Of a stretch of 64,000 nucleotides of DNA, positions 45,164-57,400 are shown piece by piece; the stretch's first letter is position 1; every line of letters starts with the position of its first letter. The stretch is from assembly GCA_024752435.1 (NCBI GenBank), contig CP103020.1, forward strand, positions 1,488,001 through 1,552,000, given 5' to 3'. A program made the position numbers and the translations under genes. This DNA comes from Allantophomopsis cytisporea (Eukaryota > Ascomycota > Leotiomycetes > Phacidiales > Phacidiaceae). The notes under the pieces are model-generated. The model saw nothing but the letters and a program-made list of their open reading frames with translations. It had not been told where the DNA came from and made no database searches.

Positions 45164-46149
45164 TCACAAGGTCTCCGGAGCCTCCTTAATCTGAAATCTC
45201 TCGCGCTGCTCAGCCATCTCCACATCACCCCGCTTTCCGATCGGGATCAAGACAAATCTTGCAGTCAGATATATTGTGATAACAATCACCTCCATTGCCA
45301 GTTGCATACCCGCAGCAATATGCACACTTCCAGCAAAGGAGCTGAATTTCCCGTTGTCGACCAAGAACGCACCAAGGATGGTATATATTACTCGCACAGC
45401 CAGAAATGGGAACACAGCCAAACTGACCAAGAACGCCTTCTGTATTCTGCTGGACTCGAAGTTGTGGCGGATCAAGATTGTGATCGAGGACAATAGCAGG
45501 GCGACGTATAGCACCGCGATGATGACACCGGCAGCGCGTGTCATGGAGTAGTTCTTGATGCTTTGGCCGACAGAGCTGAGTACAATTGCGATGAGAACAA
45601 GACCGAGTGAGATCTTGGATGCAATCCAGGCTTGTTTGTGGGCACCAATTCTTTCGCTATGGTTTTCGGTGTTGAAGCTTTGAGACGTTAGACTAAGCAC
45701 AAATCACAAATGAAGAGGGGGACAAACCATCTGAGGACGAAGCGGCCCATTTCTCCAAGAAGCGGCGTAGTTCCAATGCCACTCAAGATCGCAGCTCCGA
45801 TAAGGAGGTTTTCCGCGTTCGAAGAGTGCTCGGCGGCTAGATAGACGGCATTCCCTGATATGCGCACTGATCTTGGTCAGCAACTCCTCATCTATATACG
45901 ATGTGCACAGAGGTTGAAGAACATACTTGCTAGAAATAGCGATATCAAATCCCGCGCGAAGAATCTCACATATTGAATTGGATGTGCTTGGCCTAGTTCA
46001 CGCCTCTTGTGAAGGAAGAACAACGGCGTGTGCACGACGAAGAAGATGCTGAAAATGGCGATGTTGGCTATGATAAGAGCTTTCCTGTCGCTGGTGAAGT
46101 ATGTCGAGATATCGTACGCCGTAACGTTCTGAGGGAGAGGAGAGGACAT
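45164..46149 (-). CDS. fungal multi-pass membrane protein (DUF7702-like)
   Basis: Minus-strand exons 46149-45927, 45854-45728 and 45677-45164 give 287 residues with about seven hydrophobic segments: IIANIAIFSIFFVVHTPLFFL, a segment in exon 2, then four to five in exon 3 (GLVLIAIVLSSVGQ, GVIIAVLYVALLLSSITIL, AFLVSLAVFPFLAVRVIYTIL, MEVIVITIYLTARFVLI). The order and the GAF-type loop before an amphipathic tail resemble uncharacterised fungal proteins grouped as DUF7702. For the second intron the acceptor after CAAAG (50 bp) is preferred to the nearer TTAG, which would leave a 35-bp intron too short for this genome; a CTAAC branch sits between them. Function unknown. Confidence 0.72.
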
Positions 46150-47120
46150 GATGTTTTATGATAGGAGGATAAAGTCTAAGGGTGGTAGTCAAGAGTAATG
46201 CTCGTTGAAGGTCGTTGAGATAAGTGAAGTCTGGATCTCAAGGGTTGAATGTAATAAAGTCGATTATGATTCTCCAAGTAAAGATCTCAATGAATTGCTC
46301 AAGTATGTAGTACAAAGAAGAGTTCAACATCCACAGCTCCCTCTCCCCATATATATACAACTCCTTTCCATTCAGCAACGGGAGAAGAACACAAAACAAC
46401 CACGCTCGACGGGGCAATTGTCGACGAGCTCGCAGGCTGTGTCAGGCAAACCTTACCCTCCCACATCATCATCACCGACTCCATGGTGCGTGCGATCTTA
46501 AAGCTCTACGTCGCGTTGCAGCAGTCTTCCGCATTTGGGGATCTGCTCGCGGTATCATACTCGATAAGGTGGTGCAAGCACGCACTGACACGGCAGGGTA
46601 ACCGACTACTGGGATTTTCGCTCCCCTCTCGGGGTCCCGTTGGCGGGGGCTGAGGAGCAGGGCGAAGTCACTGGTGAGTAAGCGATGTGCCGTACGCTAA
46701 GAGCTCGTTGAATGGCGCTCGATTTGGCTAGCGGTTGGTAACTGGTAGGATTATTACGTGAAAGCTGCAGGAGACGCCATTTATTGCGAATCATTGGTTG
46801 CCTTATTAATATTGAAAATGAAGGATGAGCGGACATTGATTTTGTTTATTTGTTTCTGACTGGTCTCTTTGCTAAGGCAGCAGATGTTTTCTCTCTCTTT
46901 CTTTTCAATTGATGACACATGCAGTGTGCGGATCACGCCGATATGGCTGTTTTGAGGCGCTGGCGTATGATATGTTTCCATCGGATCCCTATCTAATGAT
47001 GCAGGTCAAGAATCTCGGAATCTGACGAAAGTGAACTACAGAGTAAAGAGGTAACTAGTAAGGGAAGAAGTAAGGGAATTGTGAATCAATGCACGTCGTC
47101 AAGTAGACCAGTCATCCCTT
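46150..47120. other. intergenic region, no gene seen
   Basis: Promoter of the membrane protein gene and 3' flank of the acyltransferase gene. Confidence 0.55.
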
Positions 47121-48734
47121 CTAATCTTCTTTCACCCAACACTTCTTGCTCAACCACCTTGCGAATTCCACCGCCCTTGCATCAACATGTCTCCAGAACA
47201 GATCCGACATCCAAAAAATCACCAATCCGTTCAGAATCGCCGCCACGCAGAAGTACATAGTATACGCTACTGGCGAAACATCTGGCTGTAACGCTCTTCG
47301 CACAATCGCCATTCCCAGCGTCTCCAGGACCGGGCCATGCATCATATAGATGGAGTAAGATATGTTTCCCAAGTACTGTGCGAATCCAGTGTTGAAGGGC
47401 CGTTGGAATAGTGGTTGACGACTGAGTTTAGCATCAAACGAAGGTGTTGAGATGGAAAGGCCGCTGACCAGGATCATGGCTGCTACTGCAAACCAGAATC
47501 TTTCGGCGCCTTGCATGATACCAGTATACCGTTCTGGCGTCCATGAGATAATTGTGCGGTAGCCACGAGTCTCTCCTGCTATGACTGGAAGCCCTAGGAT
47601 ATATGTTGAGACAAGAATCATCATGGCAGATATTATCTGCATCAATCGCTCCCTTCTTCGCAAGAAAAAGAAGCCTTCTAACCGCTTGTGAATATCGGTT
47701 CTTGGGAGACTATGAACTGGCAGTCGTGGGGACGAACACTGTCTTATAAGATCAATCTCGGCGAGGAACATGCCGCTGAGGAAGAGGAAGATATCCCAGT
47801 GAAGAGAATGCAGAGCCCAGAACATAAGAACGGCCGAAACTACCATTCGGATGGGTTGCCTGACTTTCGCAAGAGCAAGGAGTGTAACGAACACGACAAC
47901 CGAACCCCGGAACTCAATCGGAATTGTCCACAGATGGCCATCGTAGCTCGGACTGTAAAGATTGAAGCCGTCGACAGTCTGAAATGGGTTGGTGATAATG
48001 ATGAGGCTCTCCACCCAATTCTTGAATTGTGCTGAGAAACTTTCCAGGCGACCCGGTGGGTGATGATAATCAGTGAGTATTCCACGCACATACCAATCCT
48101 GGTTAACAAACATCATGCAGATGAATGTAGAACCAACAATGGGTAGATACAGTCGTAGTCCACGGCGGAACATCGACGATGACAGGCAATCGAGCACAGA
48201 ATCGAATTGACCACTGTGTATAAGTTTCAAGGTTCGTGCGCTCAGGACATATCCTGAGATGATAAAAAATGTGGCCACCATTCCGCCTCCTGAGAATATG
48301 AGTCGAATCCATGGTAATTGCATCAAATAAGCATCACCCTCTCGTGAACCATAGCCGTAGACAAGAGCCGGAAACCAATCGAAGAGGAAATGATGAAGTA
48401 CGACGAAGAGGGCAGCAACGCCTCGAAGACCGTCCAGGTAACTCGTGGGACGCAGTTTCGTATGATCTGGAGCTTTAGAACGAGACAAGAAGCTAGGGAT
48501 AATGCCGACCAGGATACTCCCCAGGATATTATGAGCAGTGCTTTTGACCGGCAGCCGTAACAAATTCGTAACTTCCGGTATACTGTGCTCGGCCTCGGCC
48601 CAATGATTGTTCCCCTCGCCATTGCTCAGCGATTGCATCTCGACTGATGAGGCATCAGATGAAGAGTCATCTTTTGAAGACGTCGGTGCAGTAGAGCTCT
48701 CTTTATCGAGATAGTGCTCCGGTGGAGGCAACAT
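47121..48734 (-). CDS. acyltransferase-3 family membrane protein
   Basis: An OafA/NolX-type integral membrane acyltransferase, which moves acyl groups to sugars, lipids or small molecules; the acceptor is unknown. Intronless, 537 residues from MLPPPEHYL; the frame stays open to 48785 with another Met. A hydrophilic Ser-rich N-terminus (1-60) precedes the core. The motif YLDGLRGVAALFVVLHHF holds the R and the H expected for catalysis, and the HH pair is present. About ten hydrophobic spans follow, including FIISGYVLSARTL, FLFLSGMFLAEI, FWFAVAAMILVSGLSI and YLGNISYSIYMMHGPVLETLG, the last a family hallmark. Common in filamentous fungi, sometimes in metabolite clusters, but none is visible here. 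Confidence 0.88.
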   Translation of the reverse strand: MLPPPEHYLDKESSTAPTSSKDDSSSDASSVEMQSLSNGEGNNHWAEAEHSIPEVTNLLRLPVKSTAHNILGSILVGIIPSFLSRSKAPDHTKLRPTSYLDGLRGVAALFVVLHHFLFDWFPALVYGYGSREGDAYLMQLPWIRLIFSGGGMVATFFIISGYVLSARTLKLIHSGQFDSVLDCLSSSMFRRGLRLYLPIVGSTFICMMFVNQDWYVRGILTDYHHPPGRLESFSAQFKNWVESLIIITNPFQTVDGFNLYSPSYDGHLWTIPIEFRGSVVVFVTLLALAKVRQPIRMVVSAVLMFWALHSLHWDIFLFLSGMFLAEIDLIRQCSSPRLPVHSLPRTDIHKRLEGFFFLRRRERLMQIISAMMILVSTYILGLPVIAGETRGYRTIISWTPERYTGIMQGAERFWFAVAAMILVSGLSISTPSFDAKLSRQPLFQRPFNTGFAQYLGNISYSIYMMHGPVLETLGMAIVRRALQPDVSPVAYTMYFCVAAILNGLVIFWMSDLFWRHVDARAVEFARWLSKKCWVKED

Positions 48735-51700
48735 TATTTGTCCCTCTCTCTTGCTTGGTATCTTGAGCCGTAAAATGAAATTCACAACGAAAGGGATTCA
48801 AAGGGAATAAGAGTTAATGACAGACAGCGATAGAGAGAGTTATCATGGCTTGGCTATCAACCAGGACAACAAGCACTCACCATCCCTGGAAGTAAGGAAT
48901 GAAGCGGCATTCCTAAGCGTTTATGCAGAACATTGCGAATTACGAGCTCAGTTTTTAGTTTGTAGATCTCTTGCTCTATGCAAGACTGCTGAAGAATGAA
49001 TCTACTGTTTTCAGCTTCATGACATGTGCTTTACTGTCACCAAAGCGTGGGTCGCCGTTTCAAGGTAGTTGCTGTTGGTAAACAGCTCCAATAAGCGGCC
49101 AACGAGGCGTTCCATGGCGTTCGGCTTCCCGCACGCCTTCCGCGATGCGGACTCGGTACGGGTATCAATCCTCATGGAATTTCTAAGACGACAAGTCTCT
49201 TGTGCTTAACTCCCAAAACATATCTGACTCTGTAGGGACTTTTATAGATATATAGTTTGTACAGCCACAAAATGCTACAATGTATCACGTGTTATAATTC
49301 GGAAGTTGCTGTTTTTGATAACCCGAGGGACTTACATTTCTGTGCCACTACCCCTCTTTTTACCCCACGGGGATCCCTCCGCCATCTCGACAAGGCTCAT
49401 CTGAGACCACCATTCCCTCCCTCTCTACTCTCACCATACGTAGCACTCGGTTCTAGAGGCTCATATTTGCCCTACAAGGGCCGGTCGTACCTGCTTCTGA
49501 CACATTATAGTTCCTGATATCTGAGAAATATTGGAGGCATAGTTCACGTATGGAAGTACAATGACACCAACCTCGAGTCAGTCCGTATCACTTCAACACA
49601 GATGGATCGGGAGAAGATGGACCGGTGCTTGCATGGAAGACATAGAACAGTAAAGGTGATGAGGAATAAGGACAAGGTACGCCAATGATTACCAGATGGC
49701 GAAGTCACTGCAAAAGTATACTTGGGACATTCGATTCAAAAGAAGGTGTCGATTGATTGCTATCTTGGTCTAAAGCGCCACAATACTATGCAAAAATCCA
49801 AACATTCAAACATTATCGCTATCTCCATCACTAAGAAAACAAGTTGTGAGATCTTTCAATTTCTTTACCCAAAGAGATGTCGTTCAGCTGCGTCAATAAC
49901 ATTGCAGGTCGACGCAAGTAAGCTCTGCAATATCCTTTGGCTACAACCCTGTGATGTTAAAAAAGCTCTCCAAGGGAATTAGGGATTCTTACAGCGGTTA
50001 GATACACAAATCAGATGAAAGTAGGAGGTTGACTGAATGCTGAAATTCCAGAGTGGAGGGGCAGAATTGGGGGCTTGCACTTATAACCATCTACTTTTTT
50101 TTCCATCGGTCTGTGGACATTAGACTGTCCTTCTCATTGCCCGCAACGGATCTTGGGATTGACTTACTTTGGATCTTGGGTATCATCCACGTATGTGGGA
50201 TCCTTGCAGATTACGAGTGCATGATTGCTGCTGCCCATTTTTATTTTGTCGAGTAGTGATTCTCTCGGAGATGTTGGATGAATGTGAGTTACAGTGATAG
50301 AGAATGAGTAGGGGAATTGAATTGCAGTGTTTCCGTCACAGATATGGAACTGATATGAGAATAGTAGCAGAGAATGAGCGAGCAACTTGATGGAGGTGCG
50401 TAATTGAAAAGAGGGAGAGAGGCATATTCTAATATAGGCAGATTTCCTCTCATCAGTTCTTCAAAGGGAAAACACTCTGACTCACAAGCACCATTCCTGA
50501 AGGGACGATGAGCGCGATGCCGATTTCATGCGTCAAATTGGCAGTTGTGATAATGTCTTTTTATCACACTGTAGAATATTCTTCTACGAATGATGCCGTG
50601 TGCTCGATATTAAATGCCAATTTCTGATCTTCTTCCTAAATCATCTGCAAGATAATTGGCGAAGTTCTAGAAAGAGAGTTTAATCCATTCCAGATATCGT
50701 TAAAGAACTTCAAATATATTGTTTGACGAGATTCATGTTGTACGCGTGAGCACATTTGATGATGACTTACTACTTCTCCCCATGCTATCCAACAGTTCCT
50801 CTGCACTGCGCCATGATCGCCGTCCCCGTAAGTGGACTTGCTATGTATTTCATAATAGCTTCCTTTCAGTCCAGTCAAACTATTGGTTGCGAGTAAAAGA
50901 AGAGATTCGCCGCTGGTACGATCTGTGCATAAGGTGGCTCATGTTGCGATCGCATAGAAGAGTGGGCTAGTTGGGATTGGGTGGTAACAGTTGAGATGTA
51001 TCGTTAATGTCATTTCGTAGGACTCAAAAGTAAGCCTATCTGTCCGACAGCCGCAGTTTTGCCTTGTCGTTATGCGAGTCTCGTGGCTTCATATCGGATA
51101 GCTGAGAATCAGAGATCATGACAGTACATTGCTAGATTTACTGATGCTAACGTGGAGCTTGATACTGTACAATACCATACATTAGCACTTAGTTCAGTTA
51201 CTCTGATGTCTTTGTAGTGACATTGTGGGATGCACTTACGTCCGTATTGCTTTCCATCTTTTCACTCATTTTTAATGAGCGTTTCTCTATCTCGGTCGGC
51301 TTGCAATGCATGATGGCCTGGTATGCATGGTCGCTTCTTGTACTGCCTGAACAGAAATATAAAGACTTGGAGATCGTTCCGATCGATATCCACAACCGAT
51401 CGATTGCGTTGTAGGAGTATTGAAGCATCAAGACAAGATGCAATTGCAAGAGTAATTCAAGTCGACGGCGTTAGGGAAGGGGGGTTGTCCATTACTTATG
51501 CTTAACTCCTATGATGAATTCTACGCAGTACGGAATCCCCCAATCTACGCGGTACTGCGTATATTGGGCAAATGAGACCACATACTTGGTGCGCCTTCTG
51601 AGTTAAGATGTATGTACATCACCTATGCATACCTGAAACGCAAAATGAGAATATCCTTAATGTTGGAAGTCTGTAATATGGATTTCCTAAGACATTTACA

Positions 51701-53142
51701 GCTCAGGCTAAAGCGAAAATACCCGATTATTCGGGATTGAGCGGACTAATGACATGCATGATGCATAATACACTACTCCAATACGACCATAATCAAAGCT
51801 TAGAGAGTGTGAATTGCGAGTAGTGGATAAATGACTCGATGAAGATCAGCGCTTGTTTCATTATGCTGAATAGTATATGAAAGGATGGTCGATACAATTG
51901 AAGCCTTATTTAATTCACTTGGCCAGGAGTTGTGCTTCATAAACCAATCTATTGATTACACGTTTGGCGAGTTTGTGTGTCCCTTCTCACTTGACAACCT
52001 GTGTAACCAGCCAAGTCGTTACGGGTGCGTTTGCGCCCGGAGTTGGTGTTGTGTAATGGATAATCGGCTGCAAATATTGCGAAGAAGAATCCTATCGGGA
52101 GCCTTTGTTATGCATGTAAGCGGGGATGGAGCAACCTCTATGAAATCATGGTCTGTCCATCAAGAGACAAACAATAGGAGGTAACGGTCCTTCTTCGAGG
52201 CTCCGAAATAATCAGAGATGTCCGGCCAATAGATTATCTAAGCCCCATATTATCTCAAATTTTTGGACAATGTACAGATTTTTGAAGAAAAGCTGTTCAA
52301 TTGCTATTAGATGAAGAATGTCATGATACTTCTGGGATATTACCGGGATTATCGTTGCAGCAATGATTTCCATTATATACTGTGAACTTAGCTCAAGAAC
52401 GTGCAAAGTTAAACCATTTCATTTTTAGTTTAGAAGTCAGGGATGTTTTATTACAATTGCCTTCTTGCATAATCCACTTCCAGTGTGAGTGATTTTACAA
52501 CATGTGAGTTTGGGAATTAAGATCCCTCTGTCTTGAAACCGTAATGTTCTTGGATACCATCACAGAACCATTTAAGTAATTATATGGACCTAACTAAACA
52601 CTGTCTTCGTAGCATCATTCCATGATGAATCTCTTTCTTTTGTCATTCATATCAACTATCTGCGTTAAGTACGTGGAGCTGATTTCGCCTTTTCAGTGGC
52701 ATCACAAATACTTACTTGAAATTTAATACGCTGTTTCTTTCAACTTGAACCGCCTTCCAAATCAAGTGTTTGCATAATAAGGCTAGCATTTCTCTCATAC
52801 TTAAGGAGAAGGACTTACTCAGGGGTCAATTGTGCCCAACATTGATCGGTGAGTCAGGCTGTGAGGTAACACTACGCCTACAGATTCGGTCATGAAGAGA
52901 TCCTACAATTATGAGAGGCTCGTTTACACTTGAAATTGCCCAACTTTCATTATATTGAGGCTTTCGATATCTTTCAGAGGGCAGGCAAATGTTGGTTGTG
53001 TTATGAAGCTTCTGGATATATAGTCCCTCTTATCCTTTAGAAGAATCACTTATCAAGTAGAGATCATATATAGAAACATTTACGCCTAGCTTTTCTTCAT
53101 CACTCGCATAGTTTTAAGGGCATAACTTCAAGATATACCAAA
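48735..53142. other. gene-poor AT-rich region
   Basis: 4.4 kb without a supportable gene on either strand. Frames are short and have no motif. Contains a 10-bp perfect inverted repeat at 51522-51561 described separately. Confidence 0.55.
51522..51561. repeat. perfect 10-bp inverted repeat with 20-base loop
   Basis: TACGCAGTAC at 51522-51531 and its exact complement GTACTGCGTA at 51552-51561. The loop begins GGAATCCCCC. It could fold as a hairpin in DNA or RNA, or be a dyad binding site; nothing around identifies which. Confidence 0.6.
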
Positions 53143-54453
53143 ATGCCTACGTCACCTCATAAGAGACATAAAAATACAACAAGCGCTTGTCTTGACGAGG
53201 TTGCGGCCTTGGAGAACGGACAATCACTTCATCCAACGCCAGTAGCAGTTGAGAACAGAGGTAACTAACACTCAAAGTTTTGTATTCACTTTCTAACCAT
53301 TAGCAGGCTCTATGTTTATTGCCTTCTTGCTTTCGATTCTAGTATGGATTATCCAAGGCATATCGAATCTCTGGGCCCCACGGCAAGAGAGCCCTTACGC
53401 TGCAGACTACGCTCGGGGATATGCGATGTGTCAATATGAAAACGGTGCGATAAGTTTGCTACATTTCGAACACAAGACCTCGCAGTATCGAGCCTAACTC
53501 TTCTGCAGTTGACGATTTCCCTCAAGGTTGGGCACGAACTGCTGCGTTCTTTGCTAGTAACGACAACTTCGCCAATTTCCGAGCCTTCAACTATCTCAAT
53601 AAGAGGGTGCTTGTCAAGATGCAAAACGAACTCGAGCATCTCGAGATAGGATTGAAGAATCTTGACAATTCTGATAGTGCTGCTGCCACAGAAGACGCCT
53701 TTGATCGACTACAAGGCAGGACCAGTGAGTTGAATGATAGCTCACCTCAAGATGAGTTGCTGGCCAAATGTCAAACAAAGCTTCTCGTTTACAGTTAGTA
53801 ATTATACGAATTTTGGCCTTCATTTAATGACAATCATCTGCAGACGATTTCTTCCTAAAACACTCCCAAGTCAAAGCACTTGGGCGGACTCCGAAAACGA
53901 ACCATATGAGTATGTTCAACTGGATATGGGGGACAAAACCGGTATATCGCGGAGAATTTGATTGGATCTTTCATCCGGAAGACTTCGTGCCTTTGGTTCA
54001 GCCCAAGAGCAACATATTCGACGGGCTTTTCCGACAAAAGAATACATCCAGGTTCGGGAGGCTTTTAGAGGTTAGTCATTGTTGCGTAACCTGAATGTTG
54101 TGGACTGACATCTCCCACAGTCACTTCTCCAGGGAGATCGCGAAAAGAATAGAACGCAACACCAATCCGCTCATTATTTCAGTGCTGAGAGACTTGGCTT
54201 ACTTGGAACAATAGCTACTGTTTTCTCAACGGTCCTCATACTAACCATCCCCATCCTGTTATTTCTGATGACATCTATGACAAGAACCTGTATGGCAGTT
54301 GTAGTTTTGGCCTCAGTTTTCGTCTTTTCTATCATAATGTCTTTGCAGCAGAAATGTGAGGTGCATGATGTATTCATTGGTACGGCAACTTATTGCGCCG
54401 TACTTGTGTCATTTTTGGGAAACCTGGTGGACGCGTGTGGTGTTACATGTTGA
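53143..54453 (+). CDS. DUF6594-type fungal membrane protein
   Basis: Five exons, 53143-53260, 53307-53444, 53509-53793, 53844-54070 and 54121-54453, give 366 residues. Exon 2 carries a hydrophobic segment (MFIAFLLSILVWIIQGI). The middle has the pattern typical of DUF6594 proteins: FPQGWARTAAFFASNDNFANFR, then LNKRVLVKMQNELEHLE, a short acidic linker and VYNDFFLKHSQVKALGR. The last exon codes two or three membrane spans (LGTIATVFSTVLILTIPILLF, ACMAVVVLASVFVFSII-like, ATYCAVLVSFLGNLVDAC). The first acceptor is a tandem TAGCAG, allowing one residue more or less. Unlike most family members it has an extra N-terminal hydrophobic segment. Family role unknown; it sits alone in a gene-poor stretch. 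Confidence 0.78.
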
Positions 54454-57400
54454 GGGTTTTGTCTGAGCGATGTTAACGATTTATGCTTGTTGCTCCCAAG
54501 CACTTATGACATCAAAACCCGGAATACATGCACTTAGGTTTTTGCTATCAGAAGGGTTTATTTATTATATGAATGATTGCGAAGTTGAAGATACATAAAG
54601 TGGTGCCATGTGTAGGGGTGTAATATCATGAAGGATTATGAACTAATTCAACTGACAATTTGCGCTTGTCTTTTCTGATTTAGATTATGTATACTCCCTT
54701 AGGACCCGAGAAATATAGTATGACAAGTCATGTACCCCCAATTAGCTATTTTTACGCGAAGTCCAATGCATATAGGTATTTCGTACTTTTACTTTTGCGC
54801 TTCTGGGTATTTTGGGGACAGTACCGAAGTCTATCCCCTTAAAGTCCAGAAGCCCATCATAAACAAGTATATGCGCTGAACTGCCCATTCCAAACGACAG
54901 CCAAGTGTATTTAGTACTTCTACCTTTGAGCTTCTTAGTACTTACCGGATATTCCAAGCTGTTTGTCAAAATGTAGTCTCTTGGAGACAAAAGTACAATC
55001 TCAGCCTTTAGGTAAACGCCAACCGATGATATTGATATTAATAGCAAGACAATATGCTATCATAATTGTTAGTAGATTGCACCATTCTAAGTTTGTTTTG
55101 ATTGTTTGTTTGCTTGAGTACCTTACCACGCTAGATCTTCCATGCGATATCACTGCATGTCGCTCTTTGAACTCACTAAAATCAACTGGCCTACCATTGT
55201 ACGTAGCTCGACAGTAAGAACTCAAAACTTTCTCAGACATGAATTTCATACTTAGTAACTTCTTATTTATGCAGTAACAAATTTTTTGAACAATTTGCAG
55301 ATCATCTGGTGCCACGGTCCTTCGGCGGAAATAACGACTTTTGATTTCGTCTATCCCAGGCGAAGGGCTCCTTCACTTGGAATATGAACCACTGCAACAC
55401 AATCTATATGCAGCAGTATGGAATCTGTGAAAAGTTGAGCCACTTGTCAAAGCAAGAGGAATTAGTGCAACATCGAAGAGCCAATCGTTGGAAACTGATG
55501 TAATGCAATGCCCTCAACATAGGTACAGTCACCTTAGTTTCACGGATGTATATACACTTTACTGTATTGATTCGAGCACTATCAGCGCGTCGAACGTTGG
55601 AACTAAAACTCTCATGTACGTAATTCTCAATTCAGGATATGAGATGTGGGTGTGTTGCATTACTTCGTCTCATTGCAATATATCATACATAACCCTGTAT
55701 AGTCTTACCCGTCTCTGGTTTCAATTGGCACACAGAACATATCATACCAATTCGAGAACTTTTAGTATGAATAGACTGGGCTCCAAAATATAGAACTTAT
55801 AGAAATAATTCACTGATACCTGAAGATTTAAACTATCAAGTTCAAACGATTTCCAATATTGTTCAGCTGGTCAATGCTAAGGTAAATTTATACGCCTTTT
55901 GGACTCGCCGCTTTTTGCTGGTTGTATGTTTGCCAATTGAAACCGGAGTCGGATGAGTTTCGGACCAAGCGATTTGACTTGAGACGTAGGTCATATAGTG
56001 ATAACTGCACACATGCATTTTTTGTGGGCGTGAATGAGAGATTGCAGATTGTTTTGAGTCGAATCACTTACGTATATACTGCACGTTAACGCATCCTGTC
56101 TGGTTGCCGACATAATCAATGCATACCTACTTATAGGTTGTAACTTACTAGCATATGATTGGTCCATGTTTTATGCAAGGCAATATACCCATAATTAATG
56201 TCCAAAAATGGTATGGTGCATTTCAATGTGCAGGGATGATATTAAGTTGGGGTGGTTGGCAAATACTGCGATACCTACCTAAAGAGGCAGTACTCGGAGT
56301 CCACCCTTGTCACGTAGTTATCCGGCTAGGAATACACGTGGGTCAAGCCACATTCCGAAATGTACACGGACGACTTTTGGCTGTAATATAGTATCATTCT
56401 AAAAGGTGGTTGGTCCGATCGCAAAGTTGTTCCATTCCGTCACTGAAATGGAGAGGAACAGCCAAAGTCACCTTTTTCGGTGATAGCGGAATTCCCTCCA
56501 ACATTCCACTAGTTCCCCGGAATCTGTTAGATCAATAGATGGACATTTCTTCGTTCTTGACTCAAATCTAGTGATTGTTGGTAGTGCTGTAAAGTTATTT
56601 GTATCTAGACTTGTTAAGATTCGGGGCGAGCCCTTTCGAGTTCTCAGCAAACGGACTGCCGCTCTTGCCGCCATCACCGGGAAGTAGTTTTCTATCTATG
56701 GATTACCCTGTTAGGTACCTGTCCATCGACTCGCTTGATCCAATAAGCGCAGTCATCACACGAACACTTCTGACAGTGTGTCTTCTGCGCTCCTTGTGTC
56801 TCTTGACACTCGCAACTAATCCAGGAAGACTGGAAATCTTACATCTTGACCAGTTGGTGATCTTGAGAACGTTGATTCATCAGCTCCAACTCAACAGCGA
56901 ACCCCCCCACGATTCAAGAAACATGTGGAGCACCTAGGATCAGCCTGCATACCCGAGGATTCTGGCACGATCTGTAGGAATGCGTTGAAGCTGGGCTTTA
57001 CAAAGCACGATCACCACTTGCTAAGGGCTATCACTCAAAATGTGGACCTGCTAACAACCCACCTTCAAGTCCTTACAGTCCTTTGTATAGACTGTATTTG
57101 AATAGTGGATGGTGAAGTATAAGACAGAAAAGGTTTCCAACTCACAAGCACCCTGCAATCACAACATGAGAGACCTTTAACCTCAGCGACCAACAAGCAA
57201 CTCTACATGAGCTCTTCTGAAAGATATCACTTGGAAAAACTCTCCCATTGGGGAGATAGCTGTTTGTTTGAACAAAGTTGTTGAAACAAGCAGATACGGT
57301 CATATTGGGATTCCGACTACAACAATACCATTCTCAAGACTCTACAACAGCTTGTACGTCTACGAAGAAGGCCAGTTTCAAAACCCGCTGAGTCTGTCTC

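Noticed and set aside
56468..56677. 69-codon minus-strand Arg-rich frame
   Set aside because: No start context or motif; within a degenerate region.
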